Below are positions 7,548-12,067 of a stretch of 12,067 nucleotides of DNA, piece by piece (the first letter of the stretch is position 1; every line of letters begins with the position of its first letter). The DNA is taken from assembly GCA_021810735.1 (NCBI GenBank), contig JAJZIF010000068.1, positions 1-12,067 of the forward strand, written 5' to 3'. The position numbers and the translations under genes were made by a program. This DNA is from Acidobacteriota bacterium (lineage in GTDB: Bacteria; Acidobacteriota; Terriglobia; Terriglobales; Acidobacteriaceae). The notes beneath the pieces were generated by a model. The model did not search any database. It worked only from the letters and a program-made list of their open reading frames with translations, and was not told the DNA's origin.

Positions 7548-7979
7548 CTACAGCCGCGCAATTGTCTGAGAATCGAACATGCCGCCGAAAAACTTCTTCA
7601 ACGCTTCGAGAAAAATTTCTTTTTCCTGGGTGGCATGCGCAAACAGGGTCATCGAAGATTGGAATTTCAGGTTATCGGGATAGCCCAGAATCTCATCGAT
7701 CGACTTGCCCTCAATGTTTGTCACCAGCCGGGTGCATTCTCGCAGCCTCACTCCCAGAACAGGATGCAGCAAATATGCCATTGCTTCCTCGCGAGAAGAG
7801 ATGGCAAAGGTTTGCGCCATCGCGCTGGAACCGAGGCCCCGAATCTGCGGAAAGATGAACCACATCCAGTGGCTGGTTTTTCTGCCGCCGCGCAGCTCCG
7901 CGCATACTTGCGGATACACCGGCGCCTGCGCATCGACAAACCGTTCGAGACGGTAGGGGTCGTTCATGGCAACGTTCAT
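7548..7979 (-). CDS. DUF1810 family protein
   Basis: The 143-residue protein matches the DUF1810 family over its whole length. Key elements are DPYRLERFVDAQAPVY (7-22), the signature HWMWFIFPQIRGLG (37-50), SSAMAQTFAI (51-60), a YLLHPVLGVRLREC segment (69-82) and SSMTLFAHA near the C-terminus (108-116). It is cytoplasmic, with no signal peptide or membrane segment. The family has no firmly established biochemical role that I know of. I chose ATG 7979 because GGAAGG lies 5 bases upstream. An ATG at 7967 would begin MNDPYRLERF but has a poorer site, and the frame continues open to 8012 without conserved residues. The gene is divergent from purD (84 bp apart) and convergent with the exported protein to its left (76 bp gap), so it is probably its own transcription unit. 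Confidence 0.9.
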   Translation of the reverse strand: MNVAMNDPYRLERFVDAQAPVYPQVCAELRGGRKTSHWMWFIFPQIRGLGSSAMAQTFAISSREEAMAYLLHPVLGVRLRECTRLVTNIEGKSIDEILGYPDNLKFQSSMTLFAHATQEKEIFLEALKKFFGGMFDSQTIARL

Positions 7980-8063
7980 CGCAACCTTCCAGCGTGAATC
8001 CGAGCGGCGCACACCGCGTCCCGGACTGATACCCTGTTTTTATACCAAGGAGTCACTATACGC

Positions 8064-9353
8064 ATGAAGGTTCTTGTCATCGGCGGCGGCGGCCGCGAAC
8101 ACGCGCTGGTCTGGGCCATCGCCCGGTCACCTCGCGTGCAGGAAGTGGTCTGTGCGCCGGGAAATGGCGGCATCGCAGCGCTGGCCCGCTGCGTACCAGT
8201 CAATCAGAAAGACCTCGACGACCTGGTGAGAGTGGCCGCCGCAGAGCAGCCGGACCTGACCATCGTCGGCCCGGAAGTTCCATTGAGCCTCGGCCTGGTC
8301 GATGAACTGACACGTCGAGGCATGCGCGTCTTTGGTCCAACCCAGCGCGCAGCAATGCTCGAAACCAGCAAAGTCTTCGCCAAGGAATTTATGCAGCGCC
8401 ATCATCTGCCCACTGCGGGATATGCCATCTGCCAATCCGCCCAGGAACTGCCGGGTGCGCTGGCGCATTTCCACGCACCGATTGTGGTGAAGGCCGACGG
8501 TCTGGCGGCAGGCAAAGGAGTGGTCATCTGCGAGTCGAAACAGAAAGCTGAAAAAGTCGCGAAACAAATGCTTACCGGCGAATTGCTGGGCGAAGCCCAG
8601 CATCGGGTGATACTTGAGGAATTTCTTGCAGGTGAAGAGATATCGTGGCTTGTGCTTGCAGACGGAACACACGTGCTGCCCCTTGTTGCCGCCCAGGATC
8701 ATAAGCGCATCGGCGAAGGAGACACTGGCCTGAATACCGGCGGCATGGGCGCGTACTCCACAGACACGTTGCTGGCGCCGGAGATGCGCGACTGGCTGGT
8801 GCACCACATTGCGCAGCCGGCGATCGACGGCATGGCAGCCGAAGGAACACCGTTTCTCGGCGTCCTTTATTGCGGTCTGATGATGACAGCGCGCGGCCCT
8901 ATGCTGCTGGAATTCAACACGCGATTTGGCGATCCGGAAACGGAAGCGATTCTGCCACGGCTGCAGGACGGCGCATTGCTGGAAGCAATGGAAGCGGCTG
9001 TCGACGGCCGGCTGGATCAGGTGGGGTTGCTGTGGCGCAGCGAACCCGCCGTCACGGTCATCGCCGCATCCAGGGGCTATCCGGGAAGCGTCCAAACCGG
9101 GCGTGAAATCACGGGACTCGATCTAGCCGCGCAAGAAACAGGCGTCACCATCTTCCACGCCGGCACCGCGCTGAGCGACGATAAAGTTGTCACCTCCGGC
9201 GGTCGTGTCCTGGCCGTGACAGCCGTCGCCGAAACTCTACAGTCGGCCTGCGATCATGCCTATACGGCCTTGGGGAAAATTCATTTTGACGGGATGTACT
9301 ATCGGCGGGATATCGCCCATCGCGCGTTGAAGAAAGGCAAGGAAAAGGAATGA
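8064..9353 (+). CDS. purD: Phosphoribosylamine--glycine ligase (GAR synthetase)
   Basis: PurD joins 5-phosphoribosylamine and glycine using ATP to make glycinamide ribonucleotide, the second step of de novo purine synthesis in the cytoplasm. The 429-residue length is standard. The N-terminal domain starts MKVLVIGGGGREHALVWA. The ATP-grasp region has KADGLAAGKGV (143-153), QDHKR (211-215), NTGGMGAY (224-231) and the metal-binding EFNTRFGDPETEA (283-295). The C-terminal domain has HAGT (365-368) and SGGRVLAVTA (378-387). All expected residues look intact. AAGGAG lies 11 bases before ATG 8064, slightly farther than ideal. Its stop codon overlaps the start of the DinB-fold gene, so the two are probably co-transcribed. 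No other purine gene is in the window, so purD stands apart from a larger pur cluster here. Confidence 0.97.
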   Translation: MKVLVIGGGGREHALVWAIARSPRVQEVVCAPGNGGIAALARCVPVNQKDLDDLVRVAAAEQPDLTIVGPEVPLSLGLVDELTRRGMRVFGPTQRAAMLETSKVFAKEFMQRHHLPTAGYAICQSAQELPGALAHFHAPIVVKADGLAAGKGVVICESKQKAEKVAKQMLTGELLGEAQHRVILEEFLAGEEISWLVLADGTHVLPLVAAQDHKRIGEGDTGLNTGGMGAYSTDTLLAPEMRDWLVHHIAQPAIDGMAAEGTPFLGVLYCGLMMTARGPMLLEFNTRFGDPETEAILPRLQDGALLEAMEAAVDGRLDQVGLLWRSEPAVTVIAASRGYPGSVQTGREITGLDLAAQETGVTIFHAGTALSDDKVVTSGGRVLAVTAVAETLQSACDHAYTALGKIHFDGMYYRRDIAHRALKKGKEKE

Positions 9354-9847
9354 TGGCTGCAGCGATCACGCTGGAAGAGCTACTCGCCGATAACGAAGCC
9401 GGCACTCGCACTTGGCAGGCATGGTTCGCCGCCAACCCGGCCGCGCTGGAACTACCCTGCGCGATTTACAACAGCGGCACCGTCCGCGGGCTGCTCAAAC
9501 ATATCTTCGCGGTGGAGTTGCGTCACTCGCAACGGCTCAACGGCGAAGAAGTCGTCGCGTACGACGCCATTCCCGCCGGTTCGCTGGGCGATTTATTCGC
9601 CGTCCACAGCCAGGCGATGCAAAATCTGCGCAGATTTCTGTCCAACGCGAACGACGCCGCGCTGCGGGAAGTCATCGCGCTGCAAACAGTGTCTGCTGGA
9701 ACTGTGCATGCCTCTCGGCGCAAGCTGTTCGCGCATATTCTCCTGCACTCCATGCGCCACTGGGCTCAACTGAGCACCCAATTGCGCGAGGCTGGCTACA
9801 AAACCGATTGGCCGAAGGATTTTCTTTTTTCTGAGGCGATAGCCTAG
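9350..9847 (+). CDS. DinB-fold (DinB/YfiT-like) putative metal-dependent protein
   Basis: This 165-residue protein is predicted to be a four-helix bundle. Helix 2 carries VRGLLKHIFAVELRHSQRL (45-63) and helix 4 carries KLFAHILLHSMRHWAQLSTQL (125-145). H51, H133 and H137 fit the conserved histidine triad that binds a divalent metal in DinB/YfiT proteins; H129 lies one turn earlier. Family members include thiol-dependent S-transferases and damage-inducible proteins of unknown activity, so no substrate can be named. The start ATGATG overlaps the purD stop (4 bases if 9350 is used, 1 base if 9353), with AAGGA just upstream inside purD. Translation is therefore likely coupled to purD. A purine-specific role is not implied by sequence. 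Confidence 0.87.
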   Translation: MMAAAITLEELLADNEAGTRTWQAWFAANPAALELPCAIYNSGTVRGLLKHIFAVELRHSQRLNGEEVVAYDAIPAGSLGDLFAVHSQAMQNLRRFLSNANDAALREVIALQTVSAGTVHASRRKLFAHILLHSMRHWAQLSTQLREAGYKTDWPKDFLFSEAIA

Positions 9848-9953
9848 TCGCCGGTCACTAAGAATTCCCCACTACGAGGCCCCTGGGGTCGAACGCTGCC
9901 GAGAACTTCAAACGTGCGCAACGCTATTTCGAGAAAGCGAGTAGATTGAAGTC

Positions 9954-10166
9954 ATGATCGAACGTAAGGTCACACTTCCTGAAATCATGCTTCTTGCCGG
10001 AACCCGCGTCGCGCTCGGTTTTGGGCTCGGACTTTTGTTCTCTCCGAAATTTGACGACGATCAACGGAAATCCGCCGGGTGGACCTTGGTGTTTGTTGGG
10101 GCCCTTACCACCATTCCGCTTGTGATGGAAATGATCGTGAAAAAGGGCGCGGACGAGCCGGTTTGA
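9954..10166 (+). CDS. Small two-helix inner-membrane protein of unknown function
   Basis: The 70-residue product has two hydrophobic segments, about 11-30 (MLLAGTRVALGFGLGLLF) and 42-61 (GWTLVFVGALTTIPLVMEMI), joined by a short charged loop, PKFDDDQRKS (31-40). The C-terminal end KKGADEP is also charged. The glycine-rich first helix with an internal arginine (R18) is unusual for a simple anchor and may pack against a partner. I recall similar short proteins in acidobacterial genomes but know no function. An overlapping minus-strand frame (9924-10211) lacks such organised hydrophobicity, so I prefer the plus strand. The ribosome binding site is weak (GAAG near the ATG). Its stop lies one base from the stop of the convergent GNAT gene, leaving no room for a separate terminator. 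Confidence 0.65.
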   Translation: MIERKVTLPEIMLLAGTRVALGFGLGLLFSPKFDDDQRKSAGWTLVFVGALTTIPLVMEMIVKKGADEPV

Positions 10167-10167
10167 A

Positions 10168-10626
10168 TCAGACATCCATGCTGAAATGATGGGCGTTGAT
10201 AACCATGCCATGTTTCAAGTAAAACCGGTGCGCGTCAAATCGCTGGTGTCCTGAATCCAGATGCAATTGTTCACAGCCCTGCCGACGAGCTTCGTCCACC
10301 AGCCAGTCGAATATCAGGCCCGCATGGCCGTTCGCGCGGTGGGAAGGCAACGTCACCAGATCGTCGACGTAAAGAAACCGCGCCTTCGAAAGCTGATGCA
10401 GCACGCGAAATCCAGCGGCGGCAACCGCGTCGTGAACTCCCGGAAGAAAGGCAGCCACCACGCGATAACCTTCCGGCCTCTGCGTGTGGTTGACCCATTC
10501 AGTGAAGCTCTCGGCAGAGGCCATCACTGGACGCCCCTCCCGCAGTGCGCAGAACGCAGCGTAGGTGCGGGCTGTCTCCTCCGCGCCCACTTCTTTCACG
10601 TGTGCGGTCTGCGACAGCTCAACCAT
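10168..10626 (-). CDS. GNAT-family N-acetyltransferase
   Basis: This 152-residue cytoplasmic protein has the GNAT fold, which moves an acetyl group from acetyl-CoA to an amine. The CoA-binding motif A is visible as YVDDLVTLPSHRANGHAGLIF (about 86-106), with R97-x-x-G100-x-A102 matching the R/Q-x-x-G-x-G/A signature. Motif B is AHRFYLKHGM (132-141). The acceptor substrate is unknown. I chose ATG 10626 because GAGG lies 7 bases upstream; it overlaps the last 8 bases of gatB (ATGGTTGA). An upstream in-frame ATG at 10650 would lie deeper in gatB with no better signal. The overlap implies co-transcription and translational coupling with gatB. The gene ends tail-to-tail with the small membrane protein gene, one base apart. 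Confidence 0.88.
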   Translation of the reverse strand: MVELSQTAHVKEVGAEETARTYAAFCALREGRPVMASAESFTEWVNHTQRPEGYRVVAAFLPGVHDAVAAAGFRVLHQLSKARFLYVDDLVTLPSHRANGHAGLIFDWLVDEARRQGCEQLHLDSGHQRFDAHRFYLKHGMVINAHHFSMDV

Positions 10627-12067
10627 CCAGTTTCCTCGTGACCAGCTCATTTAGCAGCGCGGGATTCGCCTGCCCCCTGGAGAGCTTCATCGCCTGGCCG
10701 ACGAAAAATGCCGCCACCGTCTTTTTGCCGCCGCGATATTGCTCGACCTGCTTCGGGTTGGCGGCGATCACTTCGTCGATCATTTTTTCGAGCGCAGACG
10801 AATCGCTGATCTGCTGCGGCTTCTCGCGTTCGTAGACCACGGAAAAGTCTTCGCCGGTCTCAAAGCATCGGTCGAACAGCTGCTTCAGCATCTTGCTGGA
10901 CAGCGCGCCGCTTTCGGCCAGGTCGGCAGCTTGCGCAATTCCCTGCATCGAGATGGGCGACTGGGCGAGTTCCAAACCGGCTGCCTTCAGACGTCCAACC
11001 AACTCGCCCTGCACCAGGTTCGCCACGCGCTTCGGGCTTTTCGCAGCCTTGGCCGCCTGCTCAAACTGGTCGGCAAACTCTCGGCTGCCGGTCAGCACCT
11101 GCGCGTCCTGCGCGGTAATTTCGTATTCATCAATCATGCGCTGGCGGCGCGCCTCGGGCAGCTCCGGCATGGTTACGCGAATCTCCTCCTGCCAGGCTTG
11201 GCTGACCACCAAGGGCGGCAGGTCAGGGTCTGGAAAATAGCGGTAGTCATGGGCCTGCTCCTTGGAACGCATGGAGTAGGTGCGGCCTTCCCCGGCGTTG
11301 TAGAGACGCGACTCCTGCACCACGCGGCCGCCAGCCTCGATCACTTCAATCTGCCGCTCGATTTCATATTCCAGCGCGGCGCGCACGAAGCGAAAGCTGT
11401 TTACATTTTTTACTTCCGCCTTGGCGCCGAACTTTTCCGCGCCCTTCAGCCGCACACTCACGTTGGCATCGCAACGCAGCGAGCCTTCTTCCATATTGCA
11501 ATCGCTGACAGCCGTGTACAGCAGTATCTCCTTGATGCGCGTCAGATATTCGTATGCCTCGTCGGCGGAACGGATGTCGGGCTCGCTGACGATCTCCACC
11601 AGCGGCGTGCCGCAGCGGTTCAGATCGATGTAGGTCCGCTCGCGTGAGTCCCGGAACCCCTCATGCATGCTCTTGCCGGCGTCCTCTTCCATATGCAGCC
11701 GCGTGATGCCGATGCGCTTTGTGCCTGTGGGCGCGGGTACATCGATCCAGCCATGCTCCCCCAGCGGCTTGTCGAACTGTGAAATCTGATAGCCCTTGGG
11801 CAGATCGGGATAGAAATAATTCTTGCGGGCAAAGATGGAAGTTTCATTGATCCGGCAGTGCAGCGCCATGGCCGCCAGTGTCGCGAATTCCACCGCGCGC
11901 CGATTCAGGACGGGCAGCGCCCCGGGAAGCCCGAGGCAGACCGGGCACACCTGCGTGTTGGGCGCGGAGCCGAAGCGCGCGGAGCAGCCGCAAAATGCCT
12001 TGGTTTCCGTCAGCAGCTGGACATGAACTTCCAGTCCAATGACTGGCTCGTACTTCGCAAGAACTTC
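10619..12067 (-). CDS. gatB: Aspartyl/glutamyl-tRNA(Asn/Gln) amidotransferase subunit B (N-terminus beyond window edge)
   Basis: GatB is the kinase/tRNA-binding subunit of GatCAB, which converts Glu-tRNA(Gln) to Gln-tRNA(Gln), and Asp-tRNA(Asn) where needed. The frame is open to the right edge: the bases above 11950 translate as EVLAKYEPVIGLEVHVQLL and on into KAFCGCSARFG, the normal GatB start region. The 482 visible residues therefore lack only a few N-terminal ones. A GTG at 11950 is an internal valine codon, not the start. Four cysteines (C26, C28, C41, C44 of the visible part) match the GatB zinc-type cluster. Other hallmarks are RKNYFYPDLPKGYQISQ (81-97), HMEEDAGK (125-132), DLNRCGTPLVEIVSEPD (148-164) and CNMEEGSLRCDANVSV (190-205). 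The C-terminal YqeY-like helical domain ends in FFVGQAMKLSRGQANPALLNEL. gatA and gatC are not in view. The organism probably relies on transamidation for Gln-tRNA or Asn-tRNA. Confidence 0.97.
   Translation of the reverse strand, partial: EVLAKYEPVIGLEVHVQLLTETKAFCGCSARFGSAPNTQVCPVCLGLPGALPVLNRRAVEFATLAAMALHCRINETSIFARKNYFYPDLPKGYQISQFDKPLGEHGWIDVPAPTGTKRIGITRLHMEEDAGKSMHEGFRDSRERTYIDLNRCGTPLVEIVSEPDIRSADEAYEYLTRIKEILLYTAVSDCNMEEGSLRCDANVSVRLKGAEKFGAKAEVKNVNSFRFVRAALEYEIERQIEVIEAGGRVVQESRLYNAGEGRTYSMRSKEQAHDYRYFPDPDLPPLVVSQAWQEEIRVTMPELPEARRQRMIDEYEITAQDAQVLTGSREFADQFEQAAKAAKSPKRVANLVQGELVGRLKAAGLELAQSPISMQGIAQAADLAESGALSSKMLKQLFDRCFETGEDFSVVYEREKPQQISDSSALEKMIDEVIAANPKQVEQYRGGKKTVAAFFVGQAMKLSRGQANPALLNELVTRKLDG

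Noticed and set aside
7531..7554. GCTGTA/TACAGC inverted repeat between two convergent genes as a bidirectional terminator
   Set aside because: The 6-bp stem has a 12-base loop, overlaps the DUF1810 stop codon and lacks T-tracts on both sides.
8127..9095. 322-codon minus-strand frame inside purD
   Set aside because: Antisense shadow of purD with Q/H/R-rich composition and no recognisable motif.
9867..9888. CCCCA/TGGGG inverted repeat after the DinB-fold gene as a terminator
   Set aside because: Only 5 bp with a 12-base loop and no T-tract.
9884..9895. TGGGGTCGAACG resembling a tRNA T-arm
   Set aside because: It lacks the second T of the TTC-R-A loop, and no acceptor or anticodon arms can be folded around it.
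10739..11647. 302-codon plus-strand frame opposite gatB
   Set aside because: Antisense shadow of gatB with no recognisable domain.

Overview
The window reads as an ordinary chromosomal stretch, most likely from a member of the Acidobacteriota (Terriglobia-like). That placement is inference. It rests on the mix of gene families, and especially on a secreted beta-sandwich protein (6632-7471) and a two-helix small membrane protein (9954-10166) that resemble proteins I recall from that phylum. No rRNA, tRNA or 16S marker is present to confirm it. Most genes are G+C-rich. The left end (hand count of bases 1-420, about 46% G+C) is clearly more A+T-rich. I see no IS element, CRISPR array, phage gene or defence/secretion cassette.

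Layout, left to right. (1) 70-1260, minus: polytopic GT-C-like membrane protein, probably an envelope glycosyltransferase. (2) 1362-4187, minus: aconitate hydratase (acnA, TCA cycle), with a terminator-like hairpin between it and gene 1. (3) A 334-bp divergent gap (4188-4521) with two inverted repeats upstream of acnA. (4) 4522-5040, plus: small VOC-fold metalloenzyme, tail-to-tail with (5) 5065-6480, minus: exported GH30 glycoside hydrolase. (6) A 151-bp divergent control region with two stem-loops. (7) 6632-7471, plus: exported concanavalin-A-like protein with three close cysteine pairs. (8) 7548-7979, minus: DUF1810 protein. (9) 8064-9353, plus: purD, translationally coupled to (10) 9350-9847, a DinB-fold protein. 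(11) 9954-10166, plus: 70-residue two-helix membrane protein, ending one base from (12) 10168-10626, minus: GNAT acetyltransferase. Its start codon lies inside the end of (13) gatB (10619 to beyond 12067, minus), which runs off the right edge with only a few N-terminal residues missing.

How it fits together. Core metabolism (acnA, purD, gatB) is interleaved with accessory genes. The two exported proteins (GH30 and the lectin-like protein) share a divergent promoter region and are the most plausible functional pair, for handling extracellular glycan. Two housekeeping genes each carry an overlapping, co-translated downstream partner: purD-DinB and gatB-GNAT.

I found no convincing new multi-gene system. 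The points most worth a second look are the leader hairpins and cysteine pattern at the exported lectin-like gene, the dyad over a -10-like hexamer upstream of acnA, and the coupled accessory genes.
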